From: a virus
Reading direction: 5' to 3' (one strand)
DNA: 64,000 bases
IMG/VR virus record: IMGVR_UViG_3300021371_000007
Span: 1-64,000 of that record
Positions 9,554-18,000 of the stretch are shown here, piece by piece (position 1 is the stretch's first letter; each line of letters starts with the position of its first letter). The translations under genes were made by a program, and so were the position numbers. The notes below the pieces were generated by a model. That model did no database searches. It saw only the letters and a program-made list of their open reading frames with translations, and was not told the DNA's origin.

Positions 9554-10819
9554 ATGTTAGTGACTCTATTAGAAATTAAAGAGTTTTTAAAAATAAAACT
9601 AGATAATGATAGTGAAGATAGCAGATTAAGATCTATAAATTCGTATGTATCTAGTTTAATAGAATCTTACTGTGGCAGAGTAATATCTTCAGGTAATTAT
9701 ACAGAATATTTTAACGGAGGAGTTTCCTCTGTTTTTATTAAGAATCCTCCTATTAACTCTGTACATGAAGTTTCTCACTATACTGGAAATTCTTATACTA
9801 CTTTAGGTGGGCCAGGTTCTTTAGGACAACAAATAGAAATAGAAGGCTCTTCACACAAAATTACTTCTTTAGGTAATGCTAAAACTAGTAAAAGAGTTAA
9901 ACAATTTGGCATTTCTAGCCTACATTTAGCTGAGGCAGGAGACTACTTATCAGTAAGCAGTTCTGATGATTTTAATTTAGGTACTGAACCCTTTACTATA
10001 GAGCTTTTCATACGCCCTGCAAACTTAAATAATTCTACTTTTATATCTAGAAATGATAATGATAATGATAACTGGGAGCTTTCATATGATTCTAGCAATG
10101 GTGTATTTTTTAGAGCAAAAAGTGATGACATAGAAACAGCTTATATATCCGGCACTACTGTGTCTGTAAATACTTTTACTCATATAGCAGTAGTTAAAGA
10201 AGATACACAATTAAAGATATATCAAAATGGAAATCAAGTAGGGTCTTCAGTAGCTCATGCTAATTCAATTCCTAATTTATCTTCCTCTTTAGAAGTAGGA
10301 AGAATATCTCAAACAGATAATAAAAACTTCATTGGGTATATAGATGATATAAGAGTTTCTTGGAATGCTAAATACTCGAGTAATTTTAGTACGTCTTTAC
10401 AAGCTGCAGCATCTGACGAGGATACTAAATTATTAATTCCTTTTAACGAAGGCGCTAATAAAACAGATATAACTGACTTTTCTAGAAAAGTAAATGAGTA
10501 TGTGTGGTACCCTGATACGGGTGAGGTTAGTTTTGACTCTGGGATGGGTAGTGGCTCCCCTAGTTTAGGATTTTTTAATCCTAGAAAATTTAATAATTTT
10601 ACTAATGGAGTTAGAGTTACTTACAACGGGGGTTATGCTTCTGTTCCTAATGACTTAAAACTAGCTTCGTTAGAGATGATAAAAGTTCTCTATAAAGGAA
10701 GAGAGGGAGCAAAAAGCGTATCTCTTCAAGGAGATAATTCTTCTTCTCATGACTTAAGTTTAGATGGTTTTCCTCCTCAAGTTAGAAGAGTTTTAAATCT
10801 TTATAGGCTGCCCATGTAA
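9554..10819 (+). CDS. Head-tail connector (gp6-like) with inserted LamG-like domain
   Basis: The first 80 or so residues (LLEIKEFLKI, SSLIESYCGR, FIKNPPINSV) and the last 110 (VRVTYNGGY, PNDLKLASLEMIKVLY) match the layout of HK97 gp6-type head-tail connector proteins. Between them, about residues 118-310, lies a beta-sandwich segment of the laminin G/concanavalin type: FTIELFIRP, FTHIAVVKE, LKIYQNGNQVGS and IDDIRVSW are its hallmark strands. The connector binds the portal ring at the neck. The insert would project from the neck and may bind sugars. Length is 421 residues against about 100-200 for plain connectors. TAGGAGACAG precedes the ATG. Confidence 0.75.
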   Translation: MLVTLLEIKEFLKIKLDNDSEDSRLRSINSYVSSLIESYCGRVISSGNYTEYFNGGVSSVFIKNPPINSVHEVSHYTGNSYTTLGGPGSLGQQIEIEGSSHKITSLGNAKTSKRVKQFGISSLHLAEAGDYLSVSSSDDFNLGTEPFTIELFIRPANLNNSTFISRNDNDNDNWELSYDSSNGVFFRAKSDDIETAYISGTTVSVNTFTHIAVVKEDTQLKIYQNGNQVGSSVAHANSIPNLSSSLEVGRISQTDNKNFIGYIDDIRVSWNAKYSSNFSTSLQAAASDEDTKLLIPFNEGANKTDITDFSRKVNEYVWYPDTGEVSFDSGMGSGSPSLGFFNPRKFNNFTNGVRVTYNGGYASVPNDLKLASLEMIKVLYKGREGAKSVSLQGDNSSSHDLSLDGFPPQVRRVLNLYRLPM

Positions 10820-12279
10820 TGATATCTGTATTAGCTTTTATGGATGGAAAAAAATTAGAAAAAGCTCTTAGCGAAGTAAAAGCTAAAAGTCCTTCAGTTA
10901 AATTAGGCGTAGTCGGTGAAAGAATTACTAAAGGAATTTTTAAAACTAGTAGAGAAGCTACTACAAGAAGCGGTAAAGCCGACATTGTAGGTGTACCTTC
11001 TAAAAATGTTTTATCAGTTATTCAAGCAATAGAAGGTAAGAACTCTCCTACCGTAGCGTCATTAAACGATCTTATAAATGATTCTATGGGGGTTAAGTCT
11101 TTTGATATAGAAGCTAAAGCCACAGGAAAGCTATTAGGAGGTACTGGATTTGCAGGAAGTAAAAGAGGTACTTTAAAAGTAACTGGAGCTACTGCTAGTC
11201 TCAATCCTAGAGGTCAAATAGATATTGATTATATAGAAAGACAAAGAGTATTAATAACAGAGCTAGTAGAGCTAGGTATGACTAACAATACAGGTAGGGT
11301 ATCTAAAATAAATAAGCTATTCGAAGATTTAAGAATAGAAGTTGATGGTTCTTATACTTCTAACGACTTGAAAGAGCTACAAGACGAAATATTTAAAGTA
11401 GTTGGAGGTTCTAGAGGTAAAGCTGTTATTAGAAATGCTTATGATAAAGTTATGAATGACCCTAAAAAGTTTAGACAGTTTATGGATGGACCCTTTGGTA
11501 AGCTTATAACAAATAAAGTTACTAACTTAACAGCACAAATAAATGTTAAGGATACTAAGTCTGATAATACTTTAACTTTTTTTCAAACTTTTATAGGTTT
11601 AAAATTTACTAGTAAAGATATAGTTAGAAAAAAAGGGTCAACAGGTTCTTATTCTTTCTTTTTAAGTAGCGCATTTGAAAAAAAATTATTAGAGGAAACT
11701 AGACGTAAGCTTGAGCAAAATGCTATAGGAGTTATAGAAGAAGATATAAATAAAGTATTTAATATTAGTGGTAAGACAACTTTAAACAATATACTAAAAC
11801 GCCCTGGCAGCTTAAAAGAAATAGTTGACTCTTTGACTTTTGATCTTAATGTTCAAGTACCTAGCGGAGGATCTATAGCCCTAAACTTTGGTATAACGGG
11901 TACTAAACTTTTTGATGATATAAACGCTAAAACTGCTAGAGCTTTAAGTAATAATTTAGTAATATCATCTAAAGTACGAAAAGGCAGGTTTGCTTCTGCT
12001 GCTCAACTAACTTCTTTATTACAGATAGAAGTACTAAGCAGAATGAGAAAATCTGGAAGACCTAAACCTCCTACGCTTACTAACAGGTCGGGTAGGTTTG
12101 TTGAAAATTTAGAAATAGCCCAAGTTAATTATAAAAATTCTATAATTAACTATTATTCAATGCCTCTATATTACTCATTAGAGGAGTATGGGTATGATGT
12201 TGAAAATTTAATTGAAGGTAGTATAAGAGATATAACGCAAAAACTGTATTCTCGTCAGTTTAACTTGATACGTGCTTAA
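10819..12279 (+). CDS. Putative neck / head-tail joining protein
   Basis: The protein has 486 residues, is rich in Lys and mixed alpha/beta, with no catalytic motif that I recognise. Its ATG overlaps the stop of the connector gene (TAATG), so translation is coupled. By position between the connector and the tail terminator it should be a head-closure, neck or tail-completion protein; the C-terminal part (FASAAQLTSLLQIEVLSRMR and the following residues) resembles the short tail-completion proteins of HK97-type phages, with a long extra domain before it. The function is inferred from gene order. Confidence 0.55.
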   Translation: MISVLAFMDGKKLEKALSEVKAKSPSVKLGVVGERITKGIFKTSREATTRSGKADIVGVPSKNVLSVIQAIEGKNSPTVASLNDLINDSMGVKSFDIEAKATGKLLGGTGFAGSKRGTLKVTGATASLNPRGQIDIDYIERQRVLITELVELGMTNNTGRVSKINKLFEDLRIEVDGSYTSNDLKELQDEIFKVVGGSRGKAVIRNAYDKVMNDPKKFRQFMDGPFGKLITNKVTNLTAQINVKDTKSDNTLTFFQTFIGLKFTSKDIVRKKGSTGSYSFFLSSAFEKKLLEETRRKLEQNAIGVIEEDINKVFNISGKTTLNNILKRPGSLKEIVDSLTFDLNVQVPSGGSIALNFGITGTKLFDDINAKTARALSNNLVISSKVRKGRFASAAQLTSLLQIEVLSRMRKSGRPKPPTLTNRSGRFVENLEIAQVNYKNSIINYYSMPLYYSLEEYGYDVENLIEGSIRDITQKLYSRQFNLIRA

Positions 12280-12295
12280 GTTTAAAAAAATTAAA

Positions 12296-12324
12296 TTGCC
12301 GTAGTTATTTTCCTGTGTTATACT
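12296..12324 (+). promoter_or_regulatory. Sigma-70-type promoter before the tail genes
   Basis: TTGCCG at 12296-12301 and TATACT at 12319-12324 are separated by 17 bases, in one of the few gaps of the rightward half. The start site would be near 12331, followed by an AGGTGG ribosome site and the tail terminator gene. It would supply tail messages downstream of the capsid terminator. Confidence 0.65.
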
Positions 12325-12345
12325 CTTATAAAGTTAGGTGGAAAA

Positions 12346-12801
12346 ATGTCTCAAAGACGAGATATAATAAAAACATTAATTGATAACTTAATATTAATAG
12401 ATGGTACTGGCTCACCTTTTGGGGGTTATGTATTTAAAACTAGTGTGCATGAAAATGTATATAGAGGCTTTAAGCCATTAGAAGAAATTAATGACTTTCC
12501 CTCAATTTATATTGTTCCAGGAGCAGAAATAAGAGATTATAACAGTACTCTTGGAGGAACTACTATTAATTCTTTACTTCCCGTAGTGTTGCGATGCTAT
12601 ATTTACGATGAAGAAGACGAATTAGTAAATGAACATATAAATGATATTACACAAGATATTGAACATATTATTTATAGTTTACCAACGACTAATGAAATCC
12701 TAGACTTAACATTAACGTCTATAAACACAGATGAAGGACTTCTAACCCCCTATGGAATTGTAGAATTACAAGTACAAGTTCGTTATGAAGTCACCTTATA
12801 A
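12346..12801 (+). CDS. Tail terminator-like protein
   Basis: The gene encodes 151 residues just before the tail tube gene, where the tail terminator (lambda gpU position) normally lies. It starts with an amphipathic helix (RDIIKTLIDNLI), then a Pro/Ile strand (DFPSIYIVPG) and a C-terminal LQVQVRYEV strand, in line with DUF3168/gpU-type folds. Such proteins cap the finished tail tube and join it to the head. It has its own promoter 22 bases upstream and an AGGTGG site. The assignment rests on order and fold-like pattern. Confidence 0.6.
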   Translation: MSQRRDIIKTLIDNLILIDGTGSPFGGYVFKTSVHENVYRGFKPLEEINDFPSIYIVPGAEIRDYNSTLGGTTINSLLPVVLRCYIYDEEDELVNEHINDITQDIEHIIYSLPTTNEILDLTLTSINTDEGLLTPYGIVELQVQVRYEVTL

Positions 12802-12812
12802 GGAGATAATAA

Positions 12813-14105
12813 ATGCCCAATTGCGGTCCTAATACACAGATTAACCTTCAGAGAAACACTGAAGTTTTTTGGTCAACTATTGACTTGAATGGCGGAGGCG
12901 TATCGGCTTCAATGACGCCTGACAACACTTGGAGAGTAGAAGTTTTAGCTGGTTATGCTTTTAACCAGAGTGCTACTAACCAAGATATTACTACTTTAGA
13001 ATCAGGTAATACACCTGACAGAGCTACACAAAGATTTAACACTTCAGTTAACCCAGTAGAATGGAGCATGAGTACTTATGTCCGTCCTACAGGGATGATA
13101 ACTACTGATGGTCAAGACTCGCCCACAGGTAATTCTAAACCAGTATCAGACTGGTTCTTATGGCAGTCTATGCTATCAAATAATGCTCCAGCGGCAGCAG
13201 GAGTAGAGACTAGTTCTTGGGAAAATAATGGTATTTTTCACTTAGGACATAGAGGCTTTGGCGATAATGCTGATGTAGTTGCAGCTTCCAATGCTAATGT
13301 TACTGCTCACAGCTCTAACTTCCCAACCATGAAAGAGTATTCACTTTACTTTAAAGTGGATAACGTAGTATATCAAGTTGGTCAAGCAGCGGTTAACGAA
13401 GGATCTATTGACGCAGCTATTGATTCAATTGCTACTACTTCTTGGAGTGGTTTTGGTACTAACTTGTTTGAACTAACAGGAGGCACCAGAGACGAGGCTA
13501 TTGCAGTATTTGGAGGCACATTAAACGACGGTTCTACAGCAGCAGCTAATAGTTCTACTGATGTAGGAAATTCAGCAACTCAATCTTACCATCCATTTGG
13601 TACTTCTAAAGTAGCTGGTTCTGATATATCATCAGCGTTTATTAAGAATAGATTAAGTTCTATTGCAGTAACATCGTCTGCTTCTGGAGCATCAAAAGCT
13701 TATACATTCCCAGTAACTGGGTTAAGCTGGGGATACAACAACAACGCTTCTTATTTAACACCAGAAGAATTAGCGTCACTTAACTCACCTATTGGTCAGT
13801 TTACAGGTGCTAAATCAGTAACAGGTAGCTTTACTGCGTATTTACGTGCAGGAGCAAACCAATCTGCTGAGTTCTTAAAAGATATTGTTACTAACACCGC
13901 GGTGCAAACTAAAGGTGCAAGTGCTAACCTACAAATCGGTGGTACAACAGCTCCTTACTTTGCGGTAAATATGCCGTCAGTACAATTTGACTTCCCATCA
14001 CACTCAATTGATGATGTTGTGGGTATTACAGTTGATTTCTTAGCACAAGAGACAGATCCTACTTGTGGTGACGAATTCACATTCTTTGTTAGCTCAACTA
14101 GCTAA
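12813..14105 (+). CDS. Major tail tube protein
   Basis: The protein has 430 residues with a strong ribosome site (AAGGAG, 8 bases before the ATG). Composition is rich in Thr, Ser, Ala and Asn with beta strands, and the gene lies directly between tail terminator and tail-assembly chaperone, which is the normal place for the tube subunit. Codon choice (CGT, GGT, AAC) resembles that of the capsid gene, fitting very high expression. The length is larger than simple tube proteins (about 150-250), so an additional Ig-like or decoration domain is likely, probably in the middle. Four early Met/Pro/Cys residues (MPNCGP) are not a lipobox. Confidence 0.8.
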   Translation: MPNCGPNTQINLQRNTEVFWSTIDLNGGGVSASMTPDNTWRVEVLAGYAFNQSATNQDITTLESGNTPDRATQRFNTSVNPVEWSMSTYVRPTGMITTDGQDSPTGNSKPVSDWFLWQSMLSNNAPAAAGVETSSWENNGIFHLGHRGFGDNADVVAASNANVTAHSSNFPTMKEYSLYFKVDNVVYQVGQAAVNEGSIDAAIDSIATTSWSGFGTNLFELTGGTRDEAIAVFGGTLNDGSTAAANSSTDVGNSATQSYHPFGTSKVAGSDISSAFIKNRLSSIAVTSSASGASKAYTFPVTGLSWGYNNNASYLTPEELASLNSPIGQFTGAKSVTGSFTAYLRAGANQSAEFLKDIVTNTAVQTKGASANLQIGGTTAPYFAVNMPSVQFDFPSHSIDDVVGITVDFLAQETDPTCGDEFTFFVSSTS

Positions 14106-14116
14106 TAAAAATTAAA

Positions 14117-14148
14117 AAATTCATGAAAGTTGAGGGGTTCATGAATTT
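14117..14148 (+). repeat. Perfect hairpin 1 after the tail tube gene
   Basis: AAATTCATGAA (14117-14127) and TTCATGAATTT (14138-14148) form an 11-bp perfect stem with the 10-base loop AGTTGAGGGG. It lacks a T-run, so it is not a normal terminator. The loop bases TGAGGGG (14131-14137) are complementary to CCCCTCA in the loop of the next hairpin (14191-14197). Confidence 0.8.
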
Positions 14149-14159
14149 ATTATCACTAG

Positions 14160-14233
14160 GAGACAGCTATTCTTAGCAAGCAGCAAACATCCCCTCACTT
14201 GTTGTACGTTAGATCGAATAGCTGTCTCTTTTT
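14160..14233 (+). terminator. Terminator-like long-loop hairpin before the chaperone gene
   Basis: GAGACAGCTATTC (14160-14172) pairs perfectly with GAATAGCTGTCTC (14216-14228), 13 bp, followed by TTTTT. The loop is unusually long (43 bases) and contains ATCCCCTC at 14189-14196. That sequence is complementary both to the loop of hairpin 1 and, over 8 bases, to the chaperone ribosome site at 14245-14252. It may lower downstream transcription and also control translation. Confidence 0.75.
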
Positions 14234-14244
14234 AACTTAATATA

Positions 14245-14252
14245 GAGGGGAT
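14245..14252 (+). promoter_or_regulatory. Chaperone Shine-Dalgarno site complementary to upstream loop
   Basis: GAGGGGAT lies 7 bases before the ATG at 14260 and contains the ribosome site GAGGGG. It is an exact 8-base complement of the loop sequence at 14189-14196, so pairing would form a pseudoknot that hides the site. Confidence 0.6.
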
Positions 14253-14259
14253 AAATCCT

Positions 14260-14691
14260 ATGAGTATGATTAAAAATTTAATGATTAACGAAAAAGTTGT
14301 CGAAGTGGAATTTCCAGATAGCGATAATTTTTATGTTAGCTTAACTTATTTAAACAGAGAAAAATTAACAAAAATTAGAAATAGATCTTTAACTATCAAA
14401 TTTAACAAACGTTCTCGCCAAAGAGAAGAAGAAGTAGATAACGAAAAGTTTCTCGAAGAATATGCTAGAGAAGTTGTTAGAGGTTGGAGAGGTCTTACAA
14501 TCAGAGAATTAGCAAGGCTAATGCCTATTGAGACTGCTGGAGCTAACTTAGAGCAAGAAGTTCCGTATTCAGAAGAAGACGCGCTAGAGCTTTTACGAAA
14601 CTCTACTATCTTTGATCAGTTTGTCACAGACTGTCAGAATGATTTCGAAGTCTTTGAGAAAGATAAGACAGACTCACAAGTAAAAAACTAA
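14260..14691 (+). CDS. Tail assembly chaperone (lambda gpG equivalent)
   Basis: The protein has 143 residues and lies between tail tube and tape measure genes, the place of lambda gpG. It is charged and helical with no catalytic motif, as for this family of tape-measure chaperones. The gene ends in GTA AAA AAC TAA; the heptamer A-AAA-AAC (14682-14688) is a classical -1 slippery site just before the stop, so a share of ribosomes should continue into the next frame to give the longer GT form. In known siphoviruses the G:GT ratio matters for tail assembly. Translation may be controlled by the RNA element upstream. Confidence 0.85.
   Translation: MSMIKNLMINEKVVEVEFPDSDNFYVSLTYLNREKLTKIRNRSLTIKFNKRSRQREEEVDNEKFLEEYAREVVRGWRGLTIRELARLMPIETAGANLEQEVPYSEEDALELLRNSTIFDQFVTDCQNDFEVFEKDKTDSQVKN
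14682..14688 (+). promoter_or_regulatory. -1 programmed frameshift site (A AAA AAC)
   Basis: The heptamer has the X-XXY-YYZ pattern in the zero frame of the chaperone gene, one codon before its TAA. After slipping, reading resumes at C14688 with CTA AGA CGC TAC and is open to 15056. Confidence 0.88.
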
Positions 14692-15056
14692 GACGCTACA
14701 TATCAGAATCATTGCAGTCTGGGGGTATAACCAAAGAGCAATATTTTATGATGTGTGAGCAAATGGGTACTACTCCCATAGAGGAAGAAATACCTGTAGA
14801 TTATTCTGACCTAAGTGACGAGTGTCAAATAGTACTAGCTATATTTAATATACTACCAGATAGTATTGGAGGTATGAGTGGTGCTTGGTTGGGAAAAGAC
14901 TATTCTGGTCTTAGAACATTTATGGATATATACGGTATTCAAGATGAGATGTTGTTTTTAAACTTATTAACAGTATTAGTTCAGGAAACTTCTGAGCATT
15001 ACGCTAAAAAACAAAAAGAACAACAACAAAAATCTAAACTTAAAGGTAGAAAATGA
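14688..15056 (+). CDS. Frameshift extension of tail assembly chaperone (GT product)
   Basis: This 122-residue extension has no good start of its own: the TTG at 14712 lacks a ribosome site and the frame is open straight through from the slippery site. Joined to the upstream part it makes a protein of about 265 residues. The middle holds a hydrophobic helical stretch (ECQIVLAIFNILPDSIGG) and the tail end is Lys/Gln-rich, as expected for a T domain that touches the tail tube subunit while the G part holds the tape measure (known for lambda). It ends at TGA 15054-15056, immediately before and in frame with the tape measure. Confidence 0.85.
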   Translation, partial: LRRYISESLQSGGITKEQYFMMCEQMGTTPIEEEIPVDYSDLSDECQIVLAIFNILPDSIGGMSGAWLGKDYSGLRTFMDIYGIQDEMLFLNLLTVLVQETSEHYAKKQKEQQQKSKLKGRK

Positions 15057-18000
15057 TTGGCAGGCAATATTAATACTAACGTTAATCTTAACGTTAAATC
15101 AACAGGCACTAAACGAGCAACTAAAGATATAAATGCTTTAAACTCTGCTCTCCGTAAAATTGGTGCTGCCTCAGATAACTCTACTAAAGGGTCTGATAAG
15201 TTAAACAGATCTACTACTAGATTAGGACAGTCTTCTGCTTCTGCAGGCAGGCAGTTCTCAGCACAAGCCGCAGGACTTGGTGGGCTCGTAGGAGCTTACG
15301 CAGGTGCTGCGGCTACTGTTTTTGCACTACAGCAAGCTTTTTCAGCATTAAATAGAGCTGCCCAAGTAGATAATATTATTAGAGGTACACAAACTCTTGC
15401 TGCTAAAGTAGGCGAGAACGGTAATCAAATATTACAAAGCTTACAAGATATTACTCAGGGACAGGTAGCGCTAGGTGAAGCTGCAGAAAAAGCCAACCTT
15501 GCTTTATCTACAGGTTTTAGTACAAAGCAAATAGAACAGCTTGCTAATATATCTACTAAAGTTTCTGTTGCTTTAGGAAGAAACTTATCTGATGCTTTTG
15601 AAAGACTTACTAGAGGTGCTGCAAAACTTGAACCAGAACTTTTAGATGAACTTGGTATATTTACTAAGCTAGAACCAGCTACTAAAGCATATGCTAAAGA
15701 AATAGGAAAAGCAGTAAATGACTTAACAGAATTTGAGCGTAGACAAGCGTTTGTTAATGCTATTATCGAAGAAGGTAATAGAAAATTTAGTGAGATTGAT
15801 ACTAGTGCTCCCTCCGCACAAAAAAGCCTTAATAGGCTTAGTGCTACTTTACAAGATTTAGGACACAAATTCGGTGTTTTAGCCGCAGAAGCTTTAGTCC
15901 CTGTTATTGACTTTTTTACTAAAGACTTTACAGGGGCTATTTCTGTTTTTGCGCTAGTAGCTAGACAGTTAGCGTCTTCAGGTCTCACATCACTAACTGC
16001 GGGTATTAATTCATTTTCGGCATCTTTAGATTCAAATATAGCTAGATTAGGAGATCAAATATCTGCTTCTAAAAACTCCCAACAAGCTATGACAGACTTC
16101 TCAGAGTCAGTAAAAAATAATAATAACTTTATGGTATTAGGTAATAAAGCTCAAGCAGAACAAGCTTTAAAATTTAAAGGTATGGGCGCGGCATCTACTT
16201 TAGCCGCTACAGATTTAAAATCTTTTATTGCAGTACAACAAGAACAAATTAACCTTGGAGCCTCAAGACTAGTTCAATTAGAGAAAGAAAATAAATCTTT
16301 AATTGCTAGATCAAAGCTAGGACCCCTTACTAGTCCCGCAGATATTGCAGCTCTTAAATCATATAGCGCTGAAAGTGAAAAGTTACAAGCAAACCAATTT
16401 ATATTAACTAAAAGAATTAATGACGCTAACGTTGCTTTAGTGGCTCAATCAACTAAGTTAAAAGCTGTGGCTGTGGCCAGTAGGGTTGCAGCTGTATCTG
16501 TTAGGGCTTTGACAAATGCTTTTTCTGTGTTACTACGAGTTTTAAATGTAGCACTGTTAGCTTTAAGTTTTGGTCCTTTACTTTTAAATTTAGTAGGACA
16601 GATAGGTATATTTAATACTGCTATAAACTACTTAAAAGATACTTTTTTAGCCTTAAGAAATGCTAATAAAGATTTAGAGCTAGGCATAAGAGCTTTAGGG
16701 GCTAGATCTGAAGTAGGTATAAGCAAAATAACTGAACAGTACAAACAATTAGGCCTTTCTGCTAGAGAAGCTGCAGACGCACAAGAAAGTGCTATTAAAA
16801 GAGTAGCGGCTGCGCTAAAAGATAATGATTCTAAAATAGAAGAAGTATTTGGTAAATTTAGTGGTGCAGCAACCATAAGTGGGTTAATGGCTATAGCAGC
16901 AGGAGTTACTGCTATTTTTAGTGCTGCAGCCGCAGGCATAGCCGCTATTGTTGTAGGGGGTCTTAGTTTAATAGATATGTCTCTAGCATATCTTTTTGGT
17001 TATGAATCTATAAGTAAAAAACTTGCTAGTAGCGCAGCAGAGGCTTTAGGAGGCCCATCAAAGACCCTTAAAGAGGGAGAAGAAGCAGCAGCCTCTTTAA
17101 GAAAAGAAGTGGAAGAGCTACAAGACTCTTTTAATAGAACAGGAGACTTAGCCTTATTACAAGAAATAGATCAAATAAATGCGTTTAGAGATGCTATACT
17201 AGATACAGATTCAGCAGTTACTATGTTTACAGGAACTTTATCTAGACTTACAGGTCAAGACGCTTCTTTAATTGATGAACTATTAGGTACTACAGAAGCT
17301 GATTTTAGTGATACATCGTTAAAATTAGGAGGATTAGAGATAGCAACTAGAGAAGTAGGTAAAACTTTTACTGTTGCAAATGAGTCTATAGGATTAATTT
17401 TACCTACTTTTGTAGGATTTGAGTCTACCCTACTTAGAGCTAATAATGCTATGAGAGATGGCTCTGTAAGCAGTAAGTCTTTCGTAGAAATTATTAATAG
17501 TTTAAGAACTTCTCAATCTAACTTATCAGATACTATAGATATTGTTACTTCTAGAATATCTATACAAGAACAAAAGATTAAAAAGCTAAACGCAGAAGGA
17601 ACTGAAGAAGCTAGAGTGAGAGCAGATGAATTAGTAGACTCTAATAGAGATTTAATAACTACTTTAGGAGCTTTAGAAACTAGGTTTGAAGAAACTACTA
17701 ATAGATTAAATGAGTTATCTGAGGCAGGAGATCAAGCTAATAAATCTTTAGTTAAATTTGAAAATATACAAAAAGTATTTAAGTCAGCAGCAGATACTAT
17801 TACTAATGCAAAGTTCAAAGGGCTATTTGTTGAAACAGCAGAGGGCCTTGAGTTTGCAACTTCTTCTACGCAAAAATTTGTTAATCAGGTTAATAGCTTA
17901 AAAAATGAGCTTGTAGGCATAGGAGGTCTTACCGATTTAGAAGATAATGTTGCAGCTTTTGAAAAATTAGGTCAAGTAATTAGAAGTGATGATGGTAGTG

